DNA from: Blastocladiella emersonii ATCC 22665
Taxonomy: Eukaryota; Blastocladiomycota; Blastocladiomycetes; Blastocladiales; Blastocladiaceae
Direction of reading: 5' to 3'
Length of the DNA: 64,000 nucleotides
NCBI GenBank assembly: GCA_025594325.1
Contig: JANHCV010000002.1
Location: 2,046,001 to 2,110,000, forward strand
Shown piece by piece: positions 9,796 through 24,326 of the stretch. The notes under the pieces are model-generated. The model made no database searches. It was not told the origin of the DNA and worked only from the letters and a program-made list of their open reading frames with translations. The position numbers were made by a program, and so were the translations under genes. How positions within the stretch are numbered: the first letter of the stretch is position 1; each line of letters opens with the position of its first letter.

Positions 9796-12020
9796 TCAGC
9801 CGGAAATGTCGTCTAAAGCTTTGCCTGAATCTCTATCCAAGGCCGCCCCAGCAACCGGTTCGGAGATAAGCCGCGTGATGAGCTGAGGATCAAGGAGGTC
9901 TTTGGCCGGGAGGTCCTGAGGAACGAGGCGAAAAATAGCACCGGTGATGCTGCCAGCCTTGATCTCTTCCCGCAACGAAGCCAAACCGCCGCTGTATAAT
10001 GCATGTGCGGCGACTCGGGCGGACTCGAACAAACTGCAATCGCATGAATGCGAGCGCGCCTCGTCGCGGCCAGCCGCGTCCGCCATCTCGCAGAGTCGCG
10101 CCCACGGCTTGTCAACAAGACCCCCAAGTGCGGTCCAGTATTTGGGCCCACACACTTCCCAAAGCTTGGCAACGAGCTGGCGCCAAGGTCGTTGCGCCAC
10201 AAGCGGGCAGTGATGGCAAAGCTGTTTTGCGTCGCGGAAATAGTCAAGGCGAGCAGGTGCGCAGGTGACGCCGTCGGGTGCAAAGATAGCGCGAATAACT
10301 GCGCAGAGGAGATGGGGCGCACACCTGTCCTCGGAAATAACCTCCAAAAAATCGTCCTTGATGGCGGAATCCGCTGCACCTGAAGCGAGAATCCACGTCA
10401 AGTCGACAGCCGCGGTCCAGAGCGCGCGGCTGCCATTTGCGTCCGTTGCGGGTGATGCGAGTAGCTGGACTGGGACAATCAATTGACCGTCTTCTTTGTC
10501 GAAGAGCGCGTTGAGCTGCCACTCTAGCTCGCGCGGATCGTCTTGTACCGAGCAGTGTGCGTGGACAAAGTCATGGAGCGTCAGACCGGTCCCGCTGAAG
10601 TGAGGTCCTGGAACAAGAGCATAGTGGAGCACGGCCACGGCGGTCTCTGGGAACCCTCGATCATCCCGCCGACCGTCGACATAGGCTACGCTCGGTTTAC
10701 TTTGAGTTAGCTCAACTTTGCACAGGTGGCGAGTTATTGAAACATACCATCGATGAGCAGCTTCTTCCACGCCTCGGGCGAGTACCGCTCGCAGATTCGC
10801 GCGACGTAATCGAATTCTTCGCGCACGAGTTCAGCGCCAACAATGAAGCTCCAGCACTTTTGCGCAACAAGTCCGTGACGTTCAAGCAGGTCGAGATCCG
10901 TGAGCGAAAGGTCGTCGTCGACCCACCCAGCAATATGGGTCCCGAGGCGCCACCGCTCGGTTTCGTCCTCTTCCAAGTCATCCAGCGGCGTGTTGAAAAG
11001 GTACGCGTCGCCAAGCTGCTCGTTGAAGGTGAGTGCAGGCGCAACAATCTCCGAGAATCGCGAAAGGAGCGGGATAAAGACGTTGCTGCCCATGCGTGCC
11101 GCCGCGCGGACGTAGCTACCACGCGTGTCGGCTCCCAGCTGCGCGTGACGCTCGAAGATCCAGTTGAAGATTGCAAGCGGGTGGTCGGCAGGATCCAGCG
11201 GCTCCGCGGACCCGAGCGCAAAGTCAACGGGTCCATCCATTGCAAGAAGCGACATGACCGCGGACTGGTCGACTTGGTACCGCGGCTCGTTGAGGAGCAT
11301 CAGGAAGGACGGGTGATCCCAAGGCAGCACGGCAAGGTAAGCGAGCGCAGTGGGAAAAGGCACCGGAGCTTCGGGCATGTCGTAATCATGAGCATAATTG
11401 ATGAGCCCAAGGAAACCATCGACGAACGGGACCCACTCTTCGAGCGCGAGCTTGAGTTCGAGCATTTCGGGCAGCTCGGCAAAGACCATGTCGAGAATAC
11501 GCTGCATCGCCTCGGTTTGGCCAGCTACGGTGGTCCCGACGATGAGCCGGACAAGACAAACGAACGGATCCTTGAAAATAGTGCTGACTCGCTTGAACTC
11601 GTCGACCGCGACGTACGCCGCCAGGGGACCCGCGCGGATGTCGCTCGGGCGGACTCGGCGGCGCAACAGGTTGGCCAACTTGACGAAATAGTCAGCCGGA
11701 ACCGGAGTAGGCGTGTGCGCCGGCTCGTCCGCCCGCCGCGGCCCCTTGTAGCCGAGGTCCACCGACACGATGCGGCCCAGCCAGTCGTCGCGTTCGAGGC
11801 CCGTGCGGAAAGCAAAGTCCGAGATGGAAACGGTCAGAGCAAGAATCCAAGAGGTTGCAACGCATTCGTCGGCGACCGCCGCATGAAGCGAGTTCGAAGC
11901 AGCCGGGACGACAGTTCGCGGTGTGGCGAGCTGGAGGACGAAGCTCATGAGCTCGACGGGAAGCAGCTCAAAGGCATATTCATTTGCTTGCATGGAGTTA
12001 TTCGTAGTTTCGCGCATCAT
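9796..12020 (-). CDS. F-box-like / conserved-cysteine family protein, copy 4 (intact)
   Basis: Exons 12020..10748 and 10685..9796, with a 62-bp phase-1 intron (GTATGTTTC...CGTAG); 720 residues from MMRETTNN, or 711 from the internal MQANEY at 11993. The N-terminus LPVELMSFVLQLATPRTVVP is F-box-like. The middle (roughly residues 100-410) is helical-repeat-like, and the exon junction falls in the conserved LLID^AYVDGRR. Exon 2 holds the cysteine signature CHHCPLVAQRPW, WARLC and CDC. Copy 4 is the best reference for the family because it has no disruption or insertion. Known F-box proteins recruit substrates to SCF ligases; whether this family binds Skp1 is untested, and the rest matches nothing I recognise. 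Confidence 0.72.
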
Positions 12021-12108
12021 GGCGGGCGGGGGAAGGAGCGAGACGGGCCAACGACCGGCGTTGCAAAGCTCGTGATGGCGATCAGGTGTCGCACCTCGTG
12101 ATATCTCG

Positions 12109-12117
12109 ACGCGTCTC
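12109..12117 (+). promoter_or_regulatory. ACGCGTCTC motif upstream of F-box-like copy 4
   Basis: CTCGTGATATCTCG runs into ACGCGTCTC, 89 bp upstream of the MMRE start (116 bp from MQAN). It is nearly identical to the copy 2 element. Confidence 0.55.
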
Positions 12118-12120
12118 GCC

Positions 12121-12561
12121 CAGTGTCTCGCCGGCAAGTTAGTCCCCCTGTCGCCGGGTCGTAGCAAGGCGAGGGACTTACTATACTCGAAGCACCTAAA
12201 CGCGAAGCGCGAAGCGCTAGCGCTGGAGCGCATTTGCTCGAACTACGGTAGGCACTCGAGGCAATGGCTGTCGAGGCGAGGAGTGCGGGGTGCGGGTCGA
12301 TGAGGCCGTACATACGCTTGGCGGGGCGTCCACGACGGCAGCCGGCGGCCGCGGAGCGCTAGCATGGTTGAAGTCAAGGGGCTGTTCAGCGAACGAGCTG
12401 GCAATCCCGGAACATGGGTACTGTATCTCGGCGTGTCTCTCCCCTCGCTTGTGTCTCACCATCACACAGCCAGCACATCCGGTCTCGTCAGGTGCAGCGA
12501 GGCGAGGGACACACAAAACTCGCCATCTATCTATTCTCTTACTCTTACTCTATCTCAAACT
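12121..12561. other. Intergenic region between F-box-like array and LRR gene
   Basis: No supported gene. A degenerate relative of the shared motif (TGTATCTCGGCGTGTCTCTC) lies near 12420-12441, perhaps a leftover of a lost array member. Confidence 0.35.
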
Positions 12562-14831
12562 CTACGCGCTCGCGTTCCGGTGCCCGACCCCCGCGCTCCG
12601 CGGCCGCACAATCTGCTCGACCTGACCGCCGGGGAGGTACAGCACCGCGGGCTCCTCGCGCGGTTCCACCTCACGGGCGCGACCGGGCAGGTACAGCGTG
12701 CCCGCGTCCACGGCCGAATTGGCACCGAAATCCGTCGCCGTCGGGGTCGGGGGCGGCGACGCCGCGCCGGCGAGCTCGGCGCTGAACAGGGCCGCGTAGT
12801 ACGCCTTGGCCTCGGCGGGGAGCAGCGCGATGCTCTCGCGGGTGAAGACGGGGACGGGCGCCGCGGGCGGCTCGGTGGTGGTGGTGACGGGGAGCGAGGC
12901 GACGCTCGTGCGGTGGTTGACCGTGGACGGGAGCGAGGTCATGCTGTCGCGGTGCGAGACGGCGGCGAGGTCGCGCGTCGTCGGCGTGGCCGAGTCCGAC
13001 GAAGTCGAGAACGCGGCCGCGAGGTCCGGAACAATTGTGACCGTGGCCGAGGGCGTAGACGACGCGCGGCTCACGGGCACCGCCGGGGTGGGCGGGACGG
13101 GCTTCGCCGCGAGCGCCGCGATCCGCGCGACGTCCGCGGGGTCGAGCTGCATCGTGTTGCGCTTGAGCTGCTTGGCGAGGCGGCGGTTGCGGCGGACAAT
13201 GTACGCGAACATGGCGGCGATGAGGACGACGGCTGCGCCGGCGAGACCGACGACGAGGCCGATCGGGAAGGGCTTCTCGGTGCCAGTCGAGTCGGCACCG
13301 CGCGCGCCAGCGGCGGGCGAGGGCGCGGAGGTGGTGCACTTGGCGAGGTTCGGCAGTCGGGCGAGGTTCGCGTAGCACGGGCCGGTGAGACCAGACGGGA
13401 TGCACGTGAAGTTGTTCTTCTCGGTCGAGGTGATGCTGACGAGCGAGCAGGTCGTGCTACACGGTTCCAAGTGTGAGTTTGGGGTTGAATCGAAGGGAGG
13501 TCAACGGGAAAGCGTACTTGATACTGGCAAAGGGCAGGTGGTCGATCCGGCCGGTAAAAGAGTTGTTGCCGAGCTGCCTACAGATCGTACACGAGCGTCA
13601 GTGCGCGTTGAGAGCAACTGCGGCCGCCGCAAACGTACAGTTGGTTGAGCGACGTCAAGTCGGCCATGCCAGGCGGAAGCTCTCCACGGAGGTCAATGTT
13701 GTTGTCGAGGTACCTAGAGCGGCCGACGAAGGTCAGCCATGATCAAGATCAGCTACGTTTGCGCCCAACGTACAGCTCCTTGAGGTTGCGCAGCTTCTCA
13801 ATCGAGCGCGGGATCTCGCCGCTGAGCTTGTTGCCGTTCATGTGGCTACACGCGGTTCCCCGCGTCAGTAAGCCCTTGCAGGCGTCCGCTCCGACCCTCG
13901 ACGACGTACATGAGCTTGGCGGAGACCATGGTCCCAATCTCAGCCGGGATCGAGCCGTTGAGACCCGCGTACGCGACCTTCCTGCTCGCGCGCGACCGAG
14001 TCAGCCATGCCCTCACGCGCGAACCAGCTGATCACGTACAGGTCGAGCAGGTTGGGCGGGAAAAAGTCCTTGGGGATCCCGCCCTCAAGTTTGTTGTACG
14101 AGAGACTCCTACATCGCAGGGGCGCGCTTGGTCAGTCAGGCGCGACCACGGTGAGCTGGGAGCGGCCGGTCGTACAGGTACTTGAGCTTGTCGTTCTTGG
14201 CGAACCCCGGCGGGATGGGCCCGGAGAGGTTGTTGGTGTCGACGTAGCTACACATCCACGAAAGGTTTGAGTGCTGTTTGAGCCGCGGAGCGCGCGAGCT
14301 CGGCCGGGACGTACATGGTGACGAAGCTCGTCGAGTCGGCGAGACTCTGCGGGATCGAGCCCGTAAGCTGGTTGCCGTTGAGCCACCTATATCAGCGACA
14401 GTGAGCGTCAGCGACACGAGCAAGCGGTCGAGGCAGTACGCGTACAGGATGCTGAGCTTGGCCAGCTTGCCGAGGTCCTTGGGGATATCGCCCGTGAGGT
14501 TGTTGCTGCTGAGTTTCCTACACGCCATGCTCGCGTCAGCTACTGCGAGCCCACGCTCGCACATGCAAAGTAACCGCACAAATGCTCGAGACTTGTCAAG
14601 GACGTGATGCTCGGCGGGATCGAGCCGCCCGCGAGGGTCTTCTCCAGCGAGCTACACCACCACAACCGGTTCAGCCTCCTCCACTTGACACATGCAGGGT
14701 AGCGAGAACGGGAGGACGAACATGGTCATGACCCGGCCGTCGTTGCACCGGATGCCCGGCCACAGGCAGCAGTTGGGCTCGGTCGCGTTGCGGTAGCCGA
14801 GGTCGCCGAGGACGGCGCAGTCCGACGCCAT
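12562..14831 (-). CDS. Leucine-rich-repeat transmembrane protein, one LRR per exon
   Basis: Eleven exons: 14831..14722, 14651..14580, 14517..14446, 14386..14315, 14247..14176, 14108..14040, 13981..13910, 13845..13774, 13713..13639, 13577..13518, 13456..12562; 546 residues. Exon 1 encodes a plant-type LRR N-cap (ASDCAVLGDLGYRN..CCLWPGIRC). Each following exon encodes about 24 residues, one LRR of the LxxNxLxGxIPxxL type, and all junctions are phase 2. The last exon has extracellular cysteines, a membrane helix near residues 314-336 followed by RRNRR, then a disordered Ser/Thr/Pro-rich cytoplasmic tail with no kinase. It is probably a cell-surface receptor or wall-associated protein. No signal peptide precedes ATG 14831. 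A hydrophobic stretch (VLALLALICS) just upstream is in another frame, so the true N-terminus is unresolved. Confidence 0.8.
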
Positions 14832-15150
14832 GGTTGCGGTCGCAAGTCTCGTTGCAGCGAGAGCAGATCAGGGCGAGGAGAGCGAGGACAAGACCGGCTC
14901 GTTCGACTCGCTGAGGGCGTCGCGGCGCCGCCACGAAGCGGGCGCTGGACAGCGAGGTGGCCCATGTGTGCCCCGCCGGCCGCCACCGTGCAAACCGGCG
15001 GCCGGTCCCTCCGTGTCCGCGGCCCCACGTTGCCTCGCGAACTGTCCGTGCGGACCGAGTGCGTCAAGTTACATATAGCCTAAGAGCCCGCAGGCGATAC
15101 ATTTCGATAGTTCTAAGGGAGAGAGCGCGACAGGAGCGACGCGTGCCGCT
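14832..15150. other. Upstream of LRR gene and downstream of RIX7
   Basis: The reverse frame at about 14845-14935 could encode a signal-peptide-like segment for the LRR gene, but no splice joins it in frame. The rest (about 15060-15150) is the probable 3' region of RIX7. Confidence 0.35.
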
Positions 15151-17872
15151 TCACGACGCGATCGCGGGCTCGTCGTCGCCCTCACCGCCTGGTGGCGCCG
15201 CCCCGTCATCCGCCGGCGTCGCCGCCGCCGCACGCACCGCGCGCTTTCCGCGTGCGCGCGCCGCGCCGAACGTGGCGTCGAGCTTCTCGTACTGCCGCAG
15301 CTCGGCGCGGGAGACCGACGGCGCGACGTTCTCGAGCGCGTTGTCGAAGTGGCGCGGACCGACGAGGAGCGGGTAATCGGGCCCGGCGCCGTCGGTGCCG
15401 CCGCCAGCGGCGAGGTACTCGCGGAGTGCGTCGACGGAGGCCTCGCGGACGAGGGCCGACAGGTCGGCACCGCTGAACCCGTCGCAGCGGTTGTCGAGGG
15501 CGACGGCGCGCAGGTCGACGTCGGGGTGCAGCGGGGTCTTGCGGGTCATGGTGGCGAGGATCTCGACGCGCTCGGCGGGCTGCGGGAGGCGCACGTGCAG
15601 GAGCTTGTCGAGGCGGCCGGGGCGGAGCATGGCGGGGTCGAGGATATCGGGGCGGTTGGTGGCCGCGATGATGTACACGGCGCGGCGCGAGTCGAGCCCG
15701 TCGAGCTCGGTGAGCAGCGTGTTGACGACGCGCGACGAGGCCTCGGATTTGGCGTCGTCGCGGCGCGGCACCAGCGCGTCGATCTCGTCGAAGAAGATGA
15801 CGCACGGCGCCGACGCGCGGGCCCGGGCAAACACCTGGCGCACCGCGCGCTCGCTCTCGCCGACGTACTTGTTGAGCAGCTCGGGGCCCTTGACCGAGAT
15901 GAAGTTGCTGTGCGCCTCGTTCGCCACCGCCTTGGCCAGCAGGGTCTTGCCGCACCCGGGCGGGCCCCAGAGCAGCACGCCGGCGGGCGCGTCGATGCCG
16001 ACGCTCGCAAACAGGTCCGGGTGCGCGACCGGGTTGACGATGGCCATGCGCAGCTCGGCGCGAACCGCCGCCAGCGCGCCGATCTGGTCCCATGACACGT
16101 CCGGGACCGTCGCGAACCCCTCGCGCTTGCTGCTCGGCTGCACCTTGGGCAGCGCCGCGTGGAAGTCGTCGAGCGTGATGGCCAGGTTCTCGAGCATCGC
16201 GTCGGGCAGGCGCGTCGGGTGCGCGCGGAGGAACTGCGCGATGGTCGAGGTGCCGAGCGCGTCGTCGTTGGCCGACACGGACGCGGCGGGGATGACGGCG
16301 GCGGCGCCCGCGAGGACCTCGTCGAGGGTCGGCGGGGCGGGGCTCGCGTCCGCCTCGGACTCGGCGACGGCCGAATCGGAAGGAGCGGCGGTGGAGGCGC
16401 CGTCGACATCCATGGCCTCCTCGGGCTCGGCGACGGCAGCAACAGCGGGCGCGGCGAGCGTCTGGGCCTGGAGCATCTCGAAGACGCGCTTGACGGCGAT
16501 CATGCCGGCCTCGGTTGTGAGGGCGGTGAGGTCAGCGCCGACGTATCCGGGGGTGATGCGAGCGATAGCGCGGAAGTCAAAGTCGCCGGCGAGGCGGAGC
16601 TTAGCGCCGAGGACCTCGAGGATCTTGACGCGGCCGTCCTCGTCGGGGACGCCCATGGTGATTTCGCGGTCGAACCGTCCAGCGCGGCGGAGCGCCGGGT
16701 CGAGGCTGTCGGGTCGGTTGGTGGCGCCCATGATGATGACGGGGTGCTGTACGAGGTCCTCGTCCGAGAGGTCGTCCATGGACTTGAGCAGCTGGGTGAC
16801 GATGCGGCGCTCCATGTCCTTTGACGAGCTCTCGCGCTTCTGGGTGATGGCGTCGATCTCGTCAATGAACAGGATGCAGGGGGCCGCGCGCATGGCCTCG
16901 TCGAAGATGTCGCGGATCTTCTTCTCGGACTCGCCCGACATGCCCGACACGATGGTGGTGGCGGCAATGTCGAAGAAGGGCACCTTGAACTGGCCCGCCA
17001 GGGCGCGCGCGGTGCTGGTCTTGCCGCACCCGGGCGGCCCGTTGAGCAGGATCCCGCGCGTCGGCTTCACGCCCATGCGCTGGTACACCTCCGGGTGCGT
17101 GAGCGGCAGCGCGACGAGCTCGAGCAGCGACTCGACGATCTTGTCGATGCCGCCGAGATCGGCCAGCGTCGTCGTCGGGATGTACGCCTGGTTCGGGCGG
17201 CGCTTGTTGCGGCCCGACGTGACGTCGTCTGCGAGCGGGAGTGCAGTGGGTCAGGGAGCGATTTGAGGTGCGAGGGTGGGAGCGAAAGGGCGTACCGTTC
17301 TCGCCGGTCTTGCGGCGCTTACCGTCCTTGCCGGTAGCCTCCTTGGCGGGCCGCTTGGTCGCGGTCGGCGTCGTCGGCGCGGACGCGGGAGCAGCGACGG
17401 GCGCGCCGTCGGCGCCCACGATCGCGACAGGCCCGTTGGTCGACACGACACCGTTCGCGGGCGTGGGCGTGGTATCAATGACGGCCGACTTGCGCACGGC
17501 CGCAGCGGCCGCCGTCGTATCGTTCATCGACGCGCGCTGCTCGCCGCTGAGGTACTGGGACCGGACGAGCTGGTTGAGGCGGTTCCCGCGGCCGGCGTAC
17601 ATGGCGTCGTCGTCGACCTCGGGTTCGCTCGGCTCCTCCTCATCCTCGCCGGCCTCGGCGCGCGCGGCAGCCGTCTCGGTGACGAGGGCGACGAGCGTCG
17701 ACTCGATGGCGGCGTCGAGCAGCTTCTCCTTGGCGCGGCGCAGGCGCACGTTGTGGTTGCGGACGCGGTCGCGCAGCACCGACATGGGCAGGTCCAGGAT
17801 CGCGGGCTCGGCCGCGGCGATGGCGCGCACCGCGGTCACGGTCGCGGCGTGCGCGTTGAAGGGGGGCGCCAT
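15151..17872 (-). CDS. RIX7: Rix7/NVL-type AAA ATPase, pre-60S ribosome biogenesis
   Basis: Exons 17872..17296 and 17228..15151, with a 67-bp intron (GTACGCCC...CGCAG); 884 residues. The N-terminal domain (about 1-190) ends in a basic Lys/Arg patch (KRPAKEATGKDGKRRK), a likely nuclear signal. AAA domain 1 has Walker A GPPGCGKT at 256-263 and Walker B ILFIDEID at about 311-318. AAA domain 2 has Walker A at 614-621, the signature GPELLNKYVGESERAVRQVF, and IFFDEID at about 670-676. The layout and second-domain wording match Rix7 (yeast) and NVL (animals), which strip factors from nucleolar pre-60S particles, rather than Cdc48 or Afg2. It faces RSP5 across a shared upstream region. Confidence 0.93.
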
Positions 17873-18797
17873 TTACGGGTTCGCGGAAGGGAGATGCATG
17901 CGGCGACGGTGCGCCGTGGTGTGGTCCGTGGTTGAAGGAGGGAGGGGAGGAGAGAGGGACGGCGATCTGTCTCCGGGCTGTCTCGCACTCGCGAAACCGC
18001 ACGGCAACCCGCCACGTGGGCCCAGCTGAGGGGCGCAGCGCGGCGTGCTAATACGCTTCTACTACGTAATAATGATCATAATATGGACCATCAGTCGCTC
18101 CAGCGTTCAAGCAAACAATTTCGTGAAGAGGGGTGGTATTGGAGCCCATTCTTCTCGAAGGCCGGGGTCAGGTGATGGGGCGGAGCCGGCCGGCCAGGCA
18201 GCGGCCCCGGTGCGCGGTCGCGGACCCGCCCTCTCCGCCGCCGCCGCCGCTGCTTGGCCGCCACCTCACACCGCCCGCACTCGACGCACTCGACGCACCC
18301 CGCACACCCCACGCAACGAACCAAATTTTCTTCCGCGAGTGTGCGAGCGCTGCCGCTCCCCGCCCTACCCGACCCCGGACTCGCTGCACGCCTCGCTCGC
18401 TCGTGTCTGGCTCGAGGACCGCCCCATCGACGACCCGCATCGATTCGGACCCGCATCGCTGCTGCCGACTCGCAGACCGATTGCGCCGGCACTTCCGAAC
18501 GTCTGCCGTTGCTGCTGTTCCGCTGGTGACCCGCTCCATCGAGTGAGCGGCCCCCGCAACACGGCCCCGCCACCCGCCGCACCTCCACCACCACCGAGTT
18601 TCTCTCCCCGCAGCTCGGCCGCTTGACGCCGTACTGTCGTCGCCTCCTCGCTGGTGGGTTTCTTGGTCAGCGACCGCACCCGCGCTCGTCGGCCGACCGC
18701 TGCGGGCGCGCATCAAGTGTGGCGCAAGGTTGACGCGCTCTCGCTTGTCGTGTAGCGCCTCCTCCCTCCTCGCCGCTCCCCTCGACCAGCTGCAACC
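17873..18797. promoter_or_regulatory. Divergent upstream region shared by RIX7 and RSP5
   Basis: A 925-bp spacer between two divergent start codons. It is rich in CCGCC and CACCC words and lacks an ACGCGTCTC word (the nearest is ACGCGCTCTC near 18735). Reverse-strand open frames across it have no family features and are treated as chance. Confidence 0.5.
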
Positions 18798-21530
<2,733 letters not shown>

Positions 21531-21840
21531 GTGGAGTTGTTCGCGTCGCCGTCGTTTTTTTTTGTGTTGTATACGCTCTGCTTTACAGTTTTTCGTCGCC
21601 TATCCCACTCACTCTCGAGTCATATTATACATACATGCTGCTACACTCAAGATCTCGTTGACTCGGGGCAGTGATGGGCGCATGGCACCGAGTCCAGTGA
21701 CGCCAGCTGACCGCGACGCGCGACTCGAGGCACGCCCGCGGCAGTGTGGCGGCTTGCTGGCCCGAACGTTGTCCGTTCACGCCCAACTCTGCTCCACCGC
21801 AAACGAAGCACCCCCATTTTGCAACGTAACACACATCACC
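21531..21840. other. RSP5 3' region and upstream region of the small basic protein gene
   Basis: A T-rich run (TTTTTTTT) at about 21555 and ATATTATACATACATG near 21623 suggest RSP5 3'-end signals followed by the next promoter. No additional gene seen. Confidence 0.4.
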
Positions 21841-22324
21841 ATGTCCGGAGGCCAGCACGCAGTCAACAAGGCGCACCGCTACAAGGTCAGCCTGACGCGG
21901 TCCCTGCGGCGCAAGGTCAAGGCGCGCCGCGAGGAGTCGTCGCCCGTGGCGCCGATCCCGGCCGTCGTCTTCTCCAACATCACGCCGTCCAAGAAGCGCC
22001 TCCGCCGCAACACCAACCGTGGCCTTCAGCGCGCCATCGCCAAGCTCCGCGAGTCGGGCGTGATTGGCGGCGCAGGCAAGGCCGTCAGCGGTGGGGATGT
22101 TGAGATGAAGGGTGCGTTGTTGCTGCGGCGGCGACATGGTGATGCCGAAGGTGATGCTGACGCGCGCGTGCCTGGATGTAGACGCCGAGCACGAGGTGAT
22201 CGTGTCCAAGGAGCAGCGCAAGGCCAAGAAGGCCGCCGCCAAGTCGGCTGCCGCGGCCGCGTCCGGCGACTCGATGGAGGTCGATGGCGCCGAGAACCGC
22301 CGTGCCCGCCGCATGAAGCGCTAA
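21841..22324 (+). CDS. Small Lys/Arg-rich protein, possibly a ribosome-biogenesis factor
   Basis: Exons 21841..22111 and 22182..22324, with a 70-bp intron (GTGCGTTG...ATGTAG); 137 residues from MSGGQHAVNKAHRYKVS. It is strongly basic (SLTRSLRRKVKARREE, PSKKRLRRNTNRGLQRAIAKL) and ends in SKEQRKAKKAAAKS and RRARRMKR, typical of nucleolar proteins. The KEQRKAKK segment and small size recall Alb1, a 60S export partner of Arx1, but the match is weak and not relied on. It sits between RSP5 and NFS1 on the same strand with its own spacers. Confidence 0.75.
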
Positions 22325-22705
22325 GGTGACGGCGACCACGACGGCCACGGCCGCGCACCGGTCTTCCGATTGATGTTGTTGTTTCCGTTCTCTCGTTAGC
22401 CATTTCCCCTTCCGGAATCCCTGTAATGTACATAGATTTCTCTCACTCGTCATCGCCATGGTCCCGAACGAGTCAGACAGGCGAATCCGAGTTGCTGGGC
22501 AGCAAGGAGTCGCGCGAAAAGGGCAGGGATCCCTGCCAATCGCGCACGTGATGCTTACGGCTCACGAGGCGAGATCGCGCGCGCAGCCGGTCGGCGGGCC
22601 GGGGAAGCGGGCGCGGGGACCGGGCCGCCCCTCACCATCGGCGCCCGCTCCCGCTCTCCCTCTTGTCCGATGCTAAGAGCTGTCTCTGCTACGAATCAAC
22701 AATCC
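22325..22705. other. Spacer between small basic protein gene and NFS1
   Basis: Contains the 3' region of the upstream gene (TGTAATGTACATAG near 22421) and the NFS1 promoter. Nothing else recognised. Confidence 0.4.
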
Positions 22706-24326
22706 ATGATGCTGCGCTCCGCCATCCTCTGCCGGGCAGCTGCCTCCACCGCGGCCCGTACCGCCGCGACCCGGGCCACGGCCCCCGCTCTGACGGCGGC
22801 GACGACGACCATGACTCGCGCGACGGCGGGTTTCGGTAAGTAGCCGACACGCTGCTGCTGATCCTTAGCGGGCAGAGCGCTCGCTGAAGAGATTGGTGGG
22901 ACTGACACGCCGCCCGCGCGCAATCTGATTAGCCGCGCGCCGCACGCTCGCGACGGCGACGAACGATGCGCCCAAGCTGTCCCCCGCACCGCACTCCAAG
23001 TCGGCGTCGTCGCTGGGCGACCCGGCCGACGTGCACGGCGAGCTGCGGGTGCCGGGGTTCACGGTCACCGCCACCTCGACGTCGGCGACCACGACCACGG
23101 GCGTGCCGCGGCCCATCTACCTCGACTACCAGGCGACGACGCCGACGGACCCGCGCGTCGTGGACGCGATGCTGCCGTACTTCTCGGACCGGTTCGGCAA
23201 CCCGCACAGCCGCACGCACGCGTTCGGGTGGGAGTCGGAGGCGGCCGTCGAGGACGCGCGCGCTGAGATCGCCCAGCTCGTGGGCGCCGACGCCAAGGAG
23301 ATTATCTTCACGTCCGGCGCGACCGAGTCCAACAACCTCGCCGTCAAGGGCGTGGCGCGCTTCTACCGCAAGGCCCGCGGCAAGAACCACATCATCACCA
23401 CCCAGACCGAGCACAAGTGCGTGCTCGACTCGTGCCGCGTGCTGCAGGAGGACGGGTTCGAGGTCACCTACCTCCCCGTGCAGCAGGACGGCCGCGTGCG
23501 CGTCGAGGACGTGGAGGCGGCGCTGCGCCCCGAGACGGCCATCGTGTCGGTCATGACCGTCAACAACGAGATCGGCGTGATCCAGCCCATCGCCGAGCTC
23601 GGCGCCCTGTGCCGCAAGCACAAGGTCTTCTTCCACACGGACGCGGCCCAGGCCGTCGGCAAGATCCCCGTCGACGTCAACGCCATGAACATCGACCTCA
23701 TGTCCATCTCCGGCCACAAGCTGTACGGGCCCAAGGGCATCGGCGCCCTGTACGTGCGCCGCCGCCCGCGCGTCCGCCTCGAGCCCCTCATCTCGGGCGG
23801 CGGCCAGGAGCGCGGCCTGCGGTCCGGCACCGTGCCGACCCCGCTCGTCGTCGGCCTCGGCGAGGCGTGCCGCATCGCCGCCGCCGAGATGCCCAAGGAC
23901 ACGGACCACGTGTCCAAGCTCAGCGAGCGTTTGATCAGGAGCATCACGTCCCGCCTGACCCACGTCGCCCGCAACGGCAGCAGCGAGCAAGCGCACGCGT
24001 ACCCCGGATGCGTCAACCTCTCGTTCGCGTACGTCGAGGGCGAGTCGCTGCTCATGGCACTCAAGGGCGTCGCCCTCAGCTCCGGGTCCGCGTGCACGTC
24101 GGCGTCGCTCGAGCCGTCCTACGTCCTCCGCGCGCTCGGCGCGTCCGACGACATGGCCCACTCGTCGATCCGGTTCGGGATCGGCCGGTTCACCACCGAG
24201 GCCGAGGTCGACGCCGTCGCCGATAAGGTCGTCGACGCCGTCAACCGCCTCCGCGAAATGTCGCCCCTCTGGGAGATGGTCCAGGAGGGGATCGACCTCT
24301 CGACTATTGAGTGGAGCGGCCACTAA
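22706..24326 (+). CDS. NFS1: Mitochondrial cysteine desulfurase NFS1
   Basis: Exons 22706..22835 and 22933..24326, with a 97-bp intron (GTAAGTAG...GATTAG), unusual here in its length and consensus donor; 507 residues. The first 60 residues are Ala/Arg/Thr-rich with no acidic residue until later, a mitochondrial targeting sequence. Signatures: [24 protein letters not shown], the PLP lysine in SGHKLYG (Lys306), and the catalytic cysteine in [14 protein letters not shown] (Cys431). NFS1 takes sulfur from cysteine for iron-sulfur cluster assembly on ISCU with Isd11 and frataxin, and for tRNA thiolation. Sequence and length are those of a functional class I enzyme. Confidence 0.96.

Noticed and set aside
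12364-13476. A 370-codon forward frame over the LRR gene's last exons
   Set aside because: Antisense to a spliced LRR gene with clear domains; Arg/Gly-rich with no features of its own.
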